DNA from: Gymnogyps californianus
Lineage: Eukaryota > Chordata > Aves > Accipitriformes > Cathartidae
Direction: 5' to 3'
Assembly (NCBI RefSeq): GCF_018139145.2
Contig: NC_059471.1
Span: forward strand, 213,051,494-213,115,493
DNA length: 64,000 bases
Shown: in pieces, positions 12,042 to 25,510 of the stretch
How the letters are laid out: each line of letters starts with the position of its first letter
Numbering within the stretch: the first letter of the stretch is position 1
Translations under genes and position numbers: made by a program
Notes under the pieces: generated by a model
The model's input: only the letters and a program-made list of their open reading frames with translations
Told to the model about the DNA's origin: nothing
Database searches by the model: none

Positions 12042-12199
12042 AAAGCCTTCTCCAGAGAGCAGTTCAGAGGAGAAACGTAGTTTAAGTGCCCTGAATGCGC
12101 TAGCAAAATCATTCACAGCAAAAACATTAGAGAATATTCTGAATTGCAGCAGTTATTTGAAGGATTGGAGTGCGGAATTGAAGCACACAAAGGTGAGAC
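12042..12199 (+). other. Exon-like open segment with donor site (unidentified)
   Basis: The segment is open in one frame for 52 codons and ends CACAAAG next to GTGAGA, a good donor. A pyrimidine-rich tract (GCTCTCTTTATACTTTC) precedes the likely start, but the acceptor AG is in a poor context (GTGAG or AAAG). The predicted peptide is Ser/Lys/Glu-rich at first (KPSPESSSEEKRSLSAL) and then ends with a helix-like part (YLKDWSAELKHTK), so its composition is protein-like. I cannot place it in any family and see no partner exon nearby. Confidence 0.2.
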
Positions 12200-13936
12200 A
12201 AAACTTTGTTCTTATTTCTGGACTAAATCTCTGCTTCTCTTGAGAATGTCATGCGGTCTTTAACGATTGTTTGGAATACTGACATTCTTAGTTTTTAAGG
12301 AAGTTCTTTTAAGGCCTAAATATTGTCTGTGGAGTGTTTTGTAAAGTTAAAGTGCTGGAGCGTAGTTAGGTTGATAAACCTCATGATTCAAGTAAAATGT
12401 CTCTATCTCAGAGCATCCACTCCAAAATGACAAAGGGCAGAAGTGAAGTTGCCTGAATCTCATTTGAACCTCTAGCTGCAACGTGTTTTGTGAAGCTGCA
12501 GCTTAATGTGATGTTTTGTCTTTCTTCAGAGAAAATATTTATCCATTGCCTACTACCAACTGCATACCGATATATTTTGAGGAACACGGCCCATTTTTTA
12601 CAAGGAGAAAAAGTATGCTTTTGTCCAACAGCATTTGTTTGTGAGTGGTAGAGCTGTCGTCAGCTTGGAAATTCGGAAAATCTCGCTCCAGCACAAATTG
12701 AAATCAAGACTTTTCCTAAACGTGCATCTCAGGACTGTGAGCTCTTTGTAAGCATGTATGGAGTTACTTGAGTCCACAAAACTTAGCACAAATGTTTTTC
12801 TACTTATATTCACATAAACAAAATTAGAAAGTCATAAATAACAACAAGAAAAGTAGTAAGCATGTGAAGCAGGTTACGAATTCAGTGGTATTTGAGCAAT
12901 GTCCTAAGATCCCACCTACAATCGGAGTCCCACTGTTATAAGCATTTTGTAATGCTTAGTTCATGTCTCTGAATTTACTAATTTTGCTTTGTACATAGAG
13001 TATTACTTGTGGTAATAGTTTACATGCATAAGCATTTCTGATGTATAAATAAGCAAAACAGAGTGAGGTTGGGATAAAACGTTTAAGTACAGTCTAAATG
13101 AACAGAAACATCCATAAATCCCACATTTAAGGAAAAAAAACCCCAATAACCCAAAACAAAAAACCCCACCTGACAAACCTACACAATAGAAGGAAAAATT
13201 GGATATGTTACTGAATGAAAAGCACGTTGAAATGCATTAGAAAATGTTGCTAAATTGAGTACATCTCCCATTGAACCATATATTAACATCTGAAACAGTG
13301 TAATATAGTAAATGACATATATCACTTGCTGACTGAAACACATCACCTAGTAAAATAACAATCAATCTGTGCATATGAAATGTATTTCTTCTCCTAATAA
13401 ATCAAATGCAGAGCATGCTAAAGCTGATGCAGCATTTGCCGAATTATGCACAGTGAGAACTGAACTCATTTTACCAGCTACTGAATCTGAAACATGAAGT
13501 ACCGAAACTGATACAGTCCATCAGACACATCAGCTTCCTGGGAAATGCCAATCATAGGGGCAGGGTGAGGCTGCTGTCAGAAAACATTTAGGTCAACAAC
13601 CGCTCTCAGTAACAGCCATTTGCTACAGCTGATGGCAAAGGTTCAGGAGCGCGGCACGACTGCCAAGATCTCAAACATCTGGAGTTTGATATTCATGGCT
13701 GTGTGAGCGTTTGCTATAGAGGGAGAGGTGTAGAAGGATCAACTTAAACATTCTTTAGTTTACTGGAGTGGGGGAGAGCAGCCTATTGTATTTTTTAGCT
13801 CACTGAAGAGCAATGGTGGGATGAACAACTGTGGGGTTTTAATTTTCTCAAAAAACAGAGGATCATTCAGTTGTACAAGTGACATTTGTGCCACTCACAT
13901 ACAAACTTTGCCTCTTTCCACATCTTTTGAAATTGA

Positions 13937-13990
13937 TACATATATAAACATGAATATGTATATGTACATATATATATATGTATATAAAAT
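13937..13990. repeat. AT-rich (TA)n microsatellite
   Basis: Interrupted TA/TATG dinucleotide repeats covering about 54 bases, with a run of TATATATATATG near 13967-13981. A simple repeat, probably variable in length between individuals. Confidence 0.75.
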
Positions 13991-16900
13991 AAAGCAAAAA
14001 AACCCCATATTTGGTTTTGTGTTCTCCAAGTATCACGGAAAACTGTGATGTTTCACTCCATCAAATTGAATGCAAGACAGTTTTCTACTTGGATTTCTGG
14101 AAAGAAACCAGCAGCTTTGTAGCTGTTGCCAAGTAGGAAGTCACATGCCTGTGCTGAACAACAGCAAAGGCAGCCTGTCAAGCAGACCCGTTCTCCCTCT
14201 TTTCGTGCAATACACCCGAAGAGAGAGAAAAAAGAAGATTCTGGGGCCAGTTTCATTCTTTATGTCACTCAATGCCAGTTCTGTTGAACTTTGAGTTAAT
14301 TGTTAATTTTTTCTTCTTGAAGCACAATGGGTGTGTGAGATAGGTTGGTCATATGAACCAATTAACTCGGACCGCTTTTCCTCCCTCTGACAAGTGCTGA
14401 TTTAAGGAGCTAGTTAAGTGTAAGTCAGAAAGTCTATCCGGAAATCTTCGTGAAGTCATTGACTACTTGACTGATCAATAAAGCTGGAAAATATCAGGGC
14501 TATCATTTGCTGAAAGCCTAATTCCTGCATCCCAAATTACAAAGAGGAGAGGCTCCAACAAAAGTGCAAGGTGTCTGTGTCATGAGCCTACATAGGTGTG
14601 TCCCCAAGGCTTCTAATTAAGACTAATATTGTACATTTCATCAAAGTAAATTAAGAGTAATTCCAGCGAAGTGGGGGATGCTGAAGGGAAGTGATAACCT
14701 TGAATTAATTTACATTTAAAAAAAGACCTGAAGGAGGAAAACTAAGTTGCTTGCTTCCATTGAGCAAGAAGGGCATCTTTTAAAGGAGTTTTGGTTTTTT
14801 TGAATTCACACAAGAGCCTAATTAGACTTCTGGCATCTGTCACATTAACCTAAAAGTCTCAGGTAAAAGCCACGTTACCCTGTCTATACTTCAGACAAAA
14901 TACAACTGGGAGAGAAGCTGATCCTTTCAGAAGCACAGGGAAGATTCCTTTACGGGTCATGGCTCCATCTGTGGATAATGGTGCAGTAGTATGTTTTCCT
15001 TCCCAAAACCTCAGCACTGTTCCCAAAGCCTAGCAAAGTTCAGAACAGGCAAAACCTCTACGAGGCTGAAATATGTGACTGCAGGAAGCCTTCAGCATCT
15101 CTGGTGGCTTGACAAATAAAGAATGAGTCACCTTTCCCTTGTGATTTCTCTCTGTTTTAATTATTTCTCTATTTTTGCAGTAGAAATTCACAAATAATGG
15201 GAGGTTCCAGTTGCTACTAATTTTCAGGCAAGGTTTTTGGGTTTTGAAGTAGCTAGGCATCAAAGCTAGCTGTTAAAATGTCTTTGAAATACTAGACTTC
15301 AGGCTCATTTCAGGCACACCCACAGGCCCAGTGGCTGGGAGAGAAGAAGCTATGAAAGAGACTGAGATCCTCAAAGTCTCAGTCTGCCTCATGGTCTTCT
15401 CCTCACCCAGGGCCAATGTGCCATGTGCACAGCACACAGCTTCTCCCATGGCTTCAGCTCTGCTGCTCAGTGCGTGGATGGCGGTGGGAGGACTGGAAAC
15501 ATAGGTCTGCCCCATTTCTCTATTCCTTTTTTCAGGAATGTACAAAGTGGGCAGGAGGAGAGAAGGAATGGCTTTCATTCAGGAAAGTGAAATACCACGT
15601 AGATAAGGAGGACCTTCTTGTTGTGGTTCAGTCTTCTTGACAGGTATCCGGGGAGTACCCCGCACCTTCCAGGACTGAGCCCAGAGAGACCACCATGAGC
15701 TGTAGCAAAGCAAATGAATGAGGAGGATTATATATTTCCATTTAACTGAGAGCTAGACACATCCTCTGCAACACAGAAATGGATTTACAACTTTTAACGA
15801 GCAGCACTCTGTAAAAATAAAATGACTTCAAACACAGCATTAAAACTTTTCTCAGAAAAGCTCTAATGTAAATTTTATATGGAGCACACTACTGTACGTG
15901 CATTTGTTATTTGCATTTGTTATTTTATTAAAAAGTAGAGCCTAATCAGGATTGCCTAGTTCTGGGGAGAAAGGCAATGGGATTAAATATGAAATAACAG
16001 TTGGTTCAGGATTCCTACCCACTCAGGAGGCTTCTGAAATGTTCTGTCATTTTCTAGAGATTTATATATATTTTATATAAAGTGTCTGTCTGATCATAAT
16101 CATTTAACATGCTTTAAAAAGCACATAAACACAAGGGGGGAGGTTCATCACGGCATATGGGAGAGAGATTCTTTTCAGCATTGGTCCAATTTTGCTCACA
16201 TTATAGTCAAATGCTAAATGTCCCATGGACATCAGGGGGAGTCAAGCCTTTTGAAAAAAACTGTTCTTTATAAAAAAGCATAAAGGAGGCAATCTGCAAC
16301 AAATATAGATTTCCAGCAAGCTAGGGACAAGGTCTAGTTTCAAACAAATAATATCATACAATATCTCCCATCAGGAGAATTTTTTTCAGTGGCAAAAAAA
16401 GGGACAAAGGTTCAGATGGACAGTTTGCCTTCCCAAGACTGATCCAGGAAACTTTTTGCCTTTCAATAGTCCTAATTTTTAAGAGATTGTGTTAGTTCTT
16501 TATCACCCCTCTTATTCTTCCTCTCATTTCTCTCTTCGTGTGCCCACACAGAGGACTTCTAAATCTCAGCATGAGCCTGATAATATCTTCACCTCTTTAA
16601 TGTATGTTTCTACGGAAGGAAGAATCAGCAGCTATTAACAGCTTGTGACAATGCTGCGTGAGGCTCTTTGTAGTACCTAACTGCACTGGAAAACACAACT
16701 TAACAAACGAGCATTGCAGAAACCATGCTGAATGTACAGAAGAGGCATCATCCTGGTCAGCCGTGGGTGAGAGAGTGGTCAGGTTCAAGGCTCTAGGTTT
16801 CCTCACTGGTAGAGGTAGCTGGGAGCAGAGCCAGTCGCTAGATCCCATGGCTCAGGTATCTCGTATTTAAAAGCCAGAGCAATGTTAAATCATTTTTTGC

Positions 16901-19380
16901 TGAGATTAGATTTCACTCCCGTATCACATCCATTGCTCTAAGACATCTGGGTTTAATGTGTTGCATCAAGCTTTTGGCACTACCATGCTGAAATTACATT
17001 TTATGGCCCCAAAACCCCCACTGGCTCCTCTGACCTCCTGCATAACACAAAATTATACACAGTAATTCCTGTGTTAAGCCTAATCAATGACTTCTGGCTG
17101 AGCTAGAGAAGATCTTTCAGAAAGATAGTGATGTTTGATTTTAAAGTCTTCAAAGGGAGGGAAAGCCAGCATTTGTGATATGAAGTCATTCTGATGGTTC
17201 ATTAGCTTTACTGTTAAAATCCCGCTCTATCTCATTTAACTCTGCCTTGCTTCCATTCCTAGCCCTGGGATTTTGTTGCGCCTTGAGTATTAGAGTAAAC
17301 TTGCACTTCCAGCAAGTCGTGTAGTCAGAGCTCTCACTATAGCACTGGTGTTTGAAGCACAAGTTTTGTTGCCTACTCTGCAAATAGACAACTTTTGTTC
17401 AGAGGCTTAGGATATCACTTCTGCCATTGTAACCAACAACTACCTGTTGGTAGGAAGTGTTGGAAAACGAGGTGTTTGGTCCTTTTCTGTTCCTCACTGG
17501 AGGCTGAAATCCAGATACAGCATGAAGGGTGTCCTACTCAACCTCACACAGACAACAGTCAGGACCAGCTGGCTCAGAAAGGAAAGCCACAATTGCATAC
17601 AAATAGACTGTAATTTGTGTTGGGAATCTGAAATCTGATTAGACGAGGAACTAGAGGAAAATGCCTGGTTCCTTTATTTTTCTAAAAGTTACTAAAAGCA
17701 ATCAAAAATATGCCCTGGTTGTGTGTTTAACATTTGGGCTTTATGTTAATTACCTTTTCCTGAACAAACTAAAAGAGAATGCATTGACGTGGCAAGTTTA
17801 ATGGCATGTAACTGAAAAAGTAAATACAATTATTTCTTTCCACCCCCCTACAATGGGTGTAAAATAAGAGAATAAACTTAATGCCGATATGCACACTGGT
17901 GAAAATATGAGCATTTCCCTGGTGCAGATCAGTTGGGTGATTTTGGATTTAGGTACAGATGGAGGGAAATAAAGATGATACCAGTACTGGGTTGGTATCT
18001 GTAAAACATTGCAAAGTGAAATCCAGCACATTGCATGCTAGAGTCCAAATTTACTGACACGAGTGGACAATTTCAGTTTGGTTCGAGGGGTTTTGCACCT
18101 AGCCACTGAAGTCTAATAAGATGGAGAATGTTCCCCACAGACTACCCTACATATTTTGAAATTATCTACTTTCCTTCAGTACAACAGTCCCACTAATGAT
18201 GTTATTGAGAACTACTGCGTTTGAGAATAATGAAAAAGGGTTTTTTTGGATTTAGGAGATACTTCCAGATCTAAGAACTTGGAAATTCACTCACTATTTT
18301 TTGAGACCATTTCTCATTTGTAGAAAAATAGAATACATTTCTTCCTCATGTAGATACTAGATGGATGCTTTTGAGATGCTCAGATATTACAGTGGCCACC
18401 TATCTGGGAAGAGAGACAGAATTTGGAGTCATCCAGCAAAACAGTCTTGGGAAATGAAATAAATTTTGTCATTTGTTATTTGTGCGGCAATAACCTCTGG
18501 ATGTTGTGATAAGGGACACACTGTGAGGAGCTGTAGGCAGTGTAATGGAAAAACTGTCCACCCCCGTATGAGGTTTCTTTCCTGGATTTAGGGGTGAAAG
18601 ACAACTGGTGGATTTGGAAAACATGGAAAAGTATAAAAGAACAGCAAAATGATCATGTCTAATATGGTAAGTAGAGATCACTGACAAAGCTGCAGAAAGC
18701 TATTTTGGAGCTCATTTGGGGCACTTGTTCCCCTCAGTCCCTACCATACCTCTGTGGTCCTTTTGGTAGGCCATCTACAGCAGAAGCAGAAGCATGATGG
18801 CTGTGTGAAGTCTGTATGGGCTTGGTTTGCTATGCTAGATTGCATGCAGGTTTGTGCAGGTGTTTGTACAGATGTTTGCAGACAGACGTGTGCTTGCTCC
18901 ACATGTGCTGTGGGTGACCACGTTTGCAAGTCTCAGTTTGAAGGTGTTGCCATGCTGATTTGATGTGCTCCATTGATGCCACAGACCTGATGTGCTAACA
19001 AAGCTAAGCAGCTTTTAGATGAGACCTTTCTCATCTGCCTCTGTGCCATGGAGCAACAGCAGGTGTGTCTGCAAAAGACTGTGTGACCTCACCATGACAG
19101 CAAACTTTCTTAGCAGATATGAGTTTGCTCACGCTAGTTTGGAAAGCAAAGCCTTATGAAAAGAAAAAAAAAAAAAGTAGAGAGTCAGAAATGCATTTGC
19201 TGTTACTTGTGGAATGTAGATGATTTGAAGAGTTTTGTTTCATGGGGGGGGACGTGGGTGGTGTGTGAAAGCCCCACAATGTTAATAATAAGTAGTACTT
19301 ATTTTCATGTAATTCTCAAGTAGGCTCTGTTTTATGTTCAGTTGAGCTATGAATCCAGATGGCTTTGACATCCAATTGAA

Positions 19381-19401
19381 ATGCACAATGCACAATGCAC
19401 A
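19381..19401. repeat. 7-base tandem repeat, three copies
   Basis: ATGCACA occurs three times in tandem with no mismatch. A short slippage repeat in otherwise unique DNA. Confidence 0.8.
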
Positions 19402-19777
19402 AAGGTTAGAGGACCTTTCCTAGCAAAATACTCAAGAGCTCTTCAACTGCTGCTTGCTTGTCTTATATTTCTTACTTAATATACCCTGTCTTACTACTGC
19501 TTACTTTATATTCATCTGAACTTAGCATCATGCAGGTTCTATTTCTGCCCTTTTACATGGATTTAGTTGATAAATCTAAAGAACCAGCAGTCTGGGAGAG
19601 TGAAAGTGCAACCACAAACTGTTGAGAGTAAATGGCAGTGTGTAACACTTTGGGCTGGGTCAATGAGTTCACTGTAACAGAGCATAAATTGATAGAAAGG
19701 TGTTGGCAGTTTACCATTGCTATGATAGCTGCTATAAAAGTATATTTCTAGGTGCAAGAAACACTTAATGAAATGCC

Positions 19778-19845
19778 CTGACCTGTGTTATGTAGGAGGT
19801 TGGATTAGATAAATGTAACAATGCCTTAAGAATTAGTCTATGAAC
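19778..19845 (+). repeat. Ancient CR1/L3 3'-end fragment
   Basis: CTGACCTGTGTTATGTAGG, then AGGTTGGATTAGAT, CCTTAAGAATTAGTCTATGAA, resembles the 3' terminus of old amniote CR1/L3 elements (GTTATACAGGAGGTCAGACTAGATGATC..., CCTTAAAATCTATGAA). Only the tail remains. The TCTATGAA end fits the octamer terminus of the clade. Confidence 0.6.
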
Positions 19846-19859
19846 TATGGATATTGCCA

Positions 19860-22800
19860 TGAAAAAGACTTACGAAAGTAAATGGAGAATGCTAACATCC
19901 CCCAGAATGAAAAAGAAAAAACAGACTATAAGCCTCTTTAACAGAATACTCTGTTCTGTTATCTAACTTAACCAACTTCTGTTGAGTTCAATACATTTCT
20001 CAGTTTTAGGTTTCTACAAACCAGTCTTGCATTTGTGATGCATTTCCCAAATTGGTGAAATAAAAATGGATTGGCCCAAATGAGAAACAGCATATAAGAC
20101 TACTAATTATCAACAAACCATATTTCAGTATCAGATTTACTGCAGCAAATTCTTCTCTCTACTGCTCTCATTCATGGTAGCAATGCAGGGAGAAAGCGGG
20201 GAAAACAGAAATAACTTCTTTAAGTTTGCAGCTGAGAGCACTTTTGAGAAGGTAATAGTTCAAATGTTTTATATTTAAGGAGTTTAGTTCTACCAGTAAC
20301 AAAGTTTTCCTGATTCTAATGAAGATCCTTGTTGAATATTGATTTAAAATAACATTCTATTTTTATTTATCTTTACTGCATTGATGGAAATGACTACATT
20401 TATGGAGAAGATAGAGTCTATCTGAAGGTTTCATTAATGTCTGAATATTATCCAAAAAGTTTGTATCTCTGTTCTAAAAGAAACTTTCAATACCTGGAAT
20501 ATACAGGATGGCAGTGAAATGAAATTAATTTCTCTGCTAACCCAGTGAGTATATCAATAATGTACTGTGTGATTATTTGGGATGTCATTATTAAAATGAA
20601 TTTTATTAAGGTTTTATACTGCCATCTAGTATCTAAGCACCTCCCTCATGTATTCAGCATTAACAGAGAAATGCTTTACTGGGATTTTTGGAGTATCGGT
20701 ATTTGGTTTCTAGAGAGAGGAATCTCTAGATTCAATTCAAGTGGGTAAGTTGGGATCCAAGAATTTTTTTATCGTTTAAATGCCACCACTGCAATCTGCA
20801 TTAAGACTGTTTTGCTATAAGGCTTTTAAAAACCAGTGGCCACATCCTTCCATGTTCTACACAAGTTAATTTGTTGCATCTTGCAGGATCAAGCCCTAAT
20901 CTTACTTGATAAATTGCTGGTGACTGATGGCATTTGAAAGATTCCTTGGTATCACCAGCCTGGGAAAAGGTAAACGACAGACTGTATGTTTTCAAGGAAA
21001 GGGTGTTAAAGTGGGTAAAATGTGGCACAGAGATCAGTAAAGTGAAGGGGCCAGACTCTTCCAGCTGTGCAATTTCTTAATCCTTCACTCCCATAATAAG
21101 AAACACAAGTCTTCATTTTATTCCTAGTTTACACTCAGACCTCCTGAACTTAAAGCAAATAGTGAGTGGTGAAACTTTTCCTACCATATTACCTGGCTGG
21201 CTAATCAGTGCCTATTATATTGTAAAAAGCTCTGCTGATGTGCCTCTTACAGTTTTAACCAATAACACACCTACCATCTGACATTGTGCAATTAGCCTGC
21301 ACTTCTAGAGTCTGCCAGAAACAGCAATAATACTGCATCAGAGAAAGATCATTATCTAAGGCACCTCACAGACACTAAATATGCACAGTTCTGCTGCATT
21401 TGCAGCCCACAAGGATAAAGGCACCAATAACTGTATGGTGTTAAGGCACTCATTTGCATTGTTTCTGGGAAAGCCTGGCCTGTCAGGACTTCCCACTAAC
21501 AGGCATAAAAAAAGAATAAAAATAAAAAAAACCACCAATGTTTTCGGCTTTTTTTCCTTTAGAAGTAGTGGATTAGTTCATTAGTTTGGGGAAAGTGAAA
21601 CATCACTATCAGCAGAGCACGGCTGGGTTCTCTCGGTGTGAGTCAGTATTTTTCAAACCCTGGGCTGCATTTTTACTGCCTTTTCTCCTATAAAAGAACA
21701 CAACCTTTCCTTTAGTGCTCGCATTGGCAGGAACTACTCTAGGTGAGAAAGGGGAGTCCTGGGAGGAGGATGGTGCTCTCAGATGCTGCAGGACTAGTGA
21801 GGGTGGTGCCCAGCTCCCCAACCTGTTTATAAGAGGATCCTGCTGTGGTCCAGAGGGCTTTATCCCCATGTTCAGTGCAGCACAGATAGCAGTCTGAAGC
21901 TTTCATTCCGCAGTTTATATGGCATCCCTTTACCAGGCTGCTCAGACTCAAGGAGTACCAGCCCGAGGATCTCAACACTGCAAAAAAACCCCTCTGTGCT
22001 TCTGGGTCCTTACACACTCTGCAATGGTGCATTACCTTTGAAGGGAAATCACATTGATTTCCATGATTGCAGAACACAAAACAAGTGAACAAAAATCCCA
22101 GCAAAAAATACTGTGGACTAAAATGTCAACACATTTTTCAACTTGCTTAGCAACAACCATAGGCTGCTTTACCTGAGAAAGTCCCTGCTGCAGTCAGCCC
22201 TGGGAAATTCCCTGCGGGTCCTTGCTATCCCTGTGATGGAAACTGAGTCTCTTATGATCATTTCTTTGCTGTGCTGAGGATAAAAAAAAGGCAAAAGCTA
22301 AGGATTATAGATCCATCTACATCAATAGTTAATTTAACTTGCATTAACAGTTAAAAATCTTGCAGGGGGAATATATGAAAATTACTGCTTTCCAAGAAGA
22401 TCTGTTAATTATTATTAGTCAGTATACTTATAAGGCACCAATGGAAACTTGGCACTCAATAAGTACCTATTAAACTATGTTAGAGAACATAATTTTTATG
22501 TTTAATATAAAAACTGCATGAATCATCTGTTCGTTTAACACTGGGTCATATCTTCAGCTGCTATGAATCAGTCAAACACCAGCAATAGAGCTGGTCAGTT
22601 TACATAGATCGGGATCTGATTTAACATTTGCTACATGAAAAACAGAATGGCATTTCTTTTCTTTTAACTTTTTACAGAAATTTGGAGTTTGTTCCCTCTT
22701 CTGTCACCCATCTGGCAGAATTGTAATTAACAGAATTTAGAGCCACGACACTGAATACGTTAGACAGTCGCACAATCAGGCAAATTTGCAATGTAATTAA

Positions 22801-24160
22801 TAGCTGTAGAGGACATGATCTGTTTAAGATCACAGGGACTTGGATGTAGTAGCAATTCATATAAATCAGGCTGTGCTGCCTCATTTCTAAATACCACCCT
22901 ATTTTAAATAGGACATCCTCCTATGTGTTCTTTATACTTAAATCTGTGGCTGTGTTGGGACAGAAAACACAGTAATGTGATCAGTATCCGACAGCACACA
23001 CTTATTACCAAATTTTTAGCATCCCGGTTGCTGAAAGCGCAGACATGCTCCTGCAGATCAAATAGGAATAGTCTGAGAAGTTATTGCCTCTGAGTTACCA
23101 CCTATCAGCTGAAATGTGTTCCTGCACATTCACTGTTTGCTCAGTGTAACATAACCCAGTAGCTTTTAAGTCATCATCAACTCCTGCACTTCGCTTAGAC
23201 GTGAAGTAGCTATCACCTGCTGAGTGGTATTTTTCTAATAGGGACAATGTTGTCTTAAATGACTTCAAACCAACTTTAAGAGCTTGCCTTCCTGTCCTGA
23301 GCTGTTGTGACATTCTGACTGCAAAGGCAGGCTGTTTTCCTCTAAGAATTTAGGCCATATTAACTCAATGAGAGGTAAATACCGATAATTTTGCAGCTCA
23401 GTTCAGGCTTTGTGACCTTGCCAGCTGTGAGTTGAAGATATTTGTCAGAATTCTGTGGCGATGTATTTTTCATCAGTTGCTGTAATTCAACAATTGCACA
23501 AATAGTTTCAGTATTTTCTCCCCAGTTCATTTATTTATACAAGTCTGAAGGGAAAGCATTAGGTGCTGTCCCTGAGATCTCAAATACAACAAGCACATGG
23601 AGAGTAAGCTGTGCACAAACACATCGATCCACCTGCAAATTTATGCCTTTGTAAGTAGGGCCCGATCCTCGTTTGTGCATAATATATTACTTTAAATAAT
23701 ATTTTTCATTAGGGCAAAAGTTGCAGAACCCAGCTTGTAATGATGGATGGTGTATGGGCTTTACAAGAAAACCAAACAAAACCAAAAACTTGAACTATTT
23801 ATACTGGAGGAGACTACCGGAAAAAAAAAAGAAGTCTGTCTGATTTATTCTGTTTAATTTAAGGACTACAACTGAGGGACCTAATTTAAGAGTTTAGCAG
23901 TTTTAGACTTCCTGTAAGGTTCATGTAGAGAAAGACTCTTCCAAAGTCTGATTTGGGCCCTATGAAATCTGAATACATCTAACAAAGAACATCTCCTGAC
24001 TTTGAAAACAAAAGGAATATGTAATGACTAAATTCCTGACATATGGATACCTCCATTTAATACTTAAAGTTAGCATTAGATGAACTCAGGATCAAAGATG
24101 AGTTGCAAAGTTCGTAGGAGAGTTATTTTTCTGAGGACTTCAGTGCATCTTGATTAACAT
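19860..24160. other. Unique non-coding DNA
   Basis: No recognisable gene. The block includes an A-run at about 23822, AT-rich stretches and one GC-richer patch at 21600-22100 that is open on both strands (up to 121 codons on the minus strand) without family resemblance. A 72-codon minus-strand frame at 23095-23313 follows an acceptor-like GCCTTTGCAG; it is discussed under findings. Confidence 0.55.
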
Positions 24161-24253
24161 CTAAAGAATCACAGAAACATGGAATGGTTGAGGTTGGAAG
24201 GGATCGACCTCTGGAGTTCACCTCGTCCAACCTCCCTGCTCAAGCAGGGCCAC

Positions 24254-25510
24254 CTAGAGCCAGTTGCCCAGGACTGTGTCCAGCCAGCTTTTGAGTATCT
24301 CCAAGGATGGAGACTCTACAGACTCTCTAGGCAACCTGTTCCAGTGCTCAGTCTCTCTTACAGTGAAAAAGTATTTCCTGATGTTCAGATGGAAACTTCT
24401 GTGTTTCAGTTTGTGCCCGTTGTGTCTTGTCCTGTCACTGGGCACCACTGAACAGAGCCTGGCTCTGTCCTCTTTGCACCCTCCTTTCAGGTATTTATAT
24501 ACATTGGTAAGATCCCCCTGAGCTCTCTCTTCTCCAGGCTGAACAGTCCCAGCTCTCTCAGCCTTTCCTCATAGGACAGATGCTCCAGACCCTTAATAAT
24601 CTTTGTGGCCCTTTGCTGGACTCTGTCCAATATGTCCATGTCTCTTTTGTACTGAGGAGCCGAGAACTGGACACAGTACTCCAGGTGTGGCCTCACCAGC
24701 ACTGAGTAGTAGGGAAAGATCACCTCCCTCGACCTACTGGCAATAGTTTGTCTAATGCAGCCCAGGATACCATTAGTCGTCTTTGCTACAAGGGCATATC
24801 TCTTGCTCATGTTCTATTTGGTGTCCACCAGGAGCCTTAGATCTTTTTCTGTCAAGCTGCTTTCCAGCTGGGTGGCCCCCAGCATGTACTGGTGCATAGG
24901 ATTGTTCCTTCCCAGGTGCAGGATTTTGCACTTCTCCTTGTTGAACTTCATGAGATTCCCATCATCCCATTTCTCCAGCCTGTCAAGGTCCCTCTGGATG
25001 GCAGCACAGTTCTCTGGCATATCAGCCTCTCCTCCCGGTTCTATATCATCTGAAAACTTGCTGACGGTACGTTCTACCCCATCATCCAGATCATTAATGA
25101 AGATGTTAAACAGGACTGGACCCCCTGTTGACCCCTGGGATACACCACTAGTTACCGGCCTCCAACTAGACTTTGCACCACTGACCACTACCTCCTGGAC
25201 CCAGCCATTCAGCCAGTTTTCATCCCACCTCACTGTCTGCTCATCTAGCCAATACATCAACAGCTTAGAATCATAGAATCATTTCGGTTGGAAAAGACCT
25301 TTAAGGTCATCGAGTCCAACAGTAAACCTAACACTGTCAAGTCCACTCATAGCTTGTCTATGAGGATCTTATGGGATACGGTGTCAAAGGCCTTAGAAGT
25401 CCAGGTAGACAATATCCACTGCTCTCCCCTCATCTACCAGGCCAGTCATTTCGTTGCAGAAGTTTATCAAGTTGGTCAAGCGTGACTTCCCCTTGGAGAG
25501 GCCATGCTGA
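24254..25510 (-). pseudogene. CR1 ORF2 reverse-transcriptase C-terminal pseudogene
   Basis: Remnant of the CR1 ORF2 protein, which normally has an endonuclease and a reverse transcriptase and copies LINE RNA into the chromosome. Only about the last 380 codons are left, in three open pieces (about 25260-24814, 24810-24487 and 24448-24254), with the nested insertion splitting the upstream end. Ser replaces the usual Ala in the F-x-DD box. It cannot make an active enzyme, because the endonuclease and the first half of the polymerase are missing. Confidence 0.9.
25267..25350 (-). mobile_element. Nested CR1 3'-end insertion with target duplication
   Basis: The older CR1 is interrupted by an 84-base fragment that is itself a CR1 3' terminus of another subfamily (AGAATCATAGAATCATTTCG, GGAAAAGACCTTTAAGGTC, ATCGAGTCCAAC). 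The host text resumes exactly after it, and AGCTT is present on both sides (25262-25266 and 25351-25355). This gives the order of events: the host CR1 first, then this severely 5'-truncated copy in the same orientation. Confidence 0.9.

Larger units (their letters stand above)
9840..19770. other. Long unique non-coding block
   Basis: No recognised gene or well-defined repeat apart from the short items listed. Local features are an AT dinucleotide tract near 13940-13990, A/T-rich DNA throughout, and GC-richer islands near 15300-15650 and 16650-16850 that are open on both strands at once. One exon-like segment at 12042-12199 is given separately. The block could be intergenic or intronic. Confidence 0.55.

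Noticed and set aside
18070..18100. GGTTCGAGG, resembling a tRNA T-arm or B box
   Set aside because: The remainder of a cloverleaf and an A box at the right distance are missing.
18370..18415. GATGCTCAGATATTACAGTG, resembling an undefined amniote repeat
   Set aside because: Too short and diverged to give a boundary or family.
24755..25276. The longest open frame of the window (173 codons, plus strand)
   Set aside because: It is antisense to the CR1 reverse transcriptase, whose motifs read clearly on the minus strand. The openness is a shadow of the LINE.
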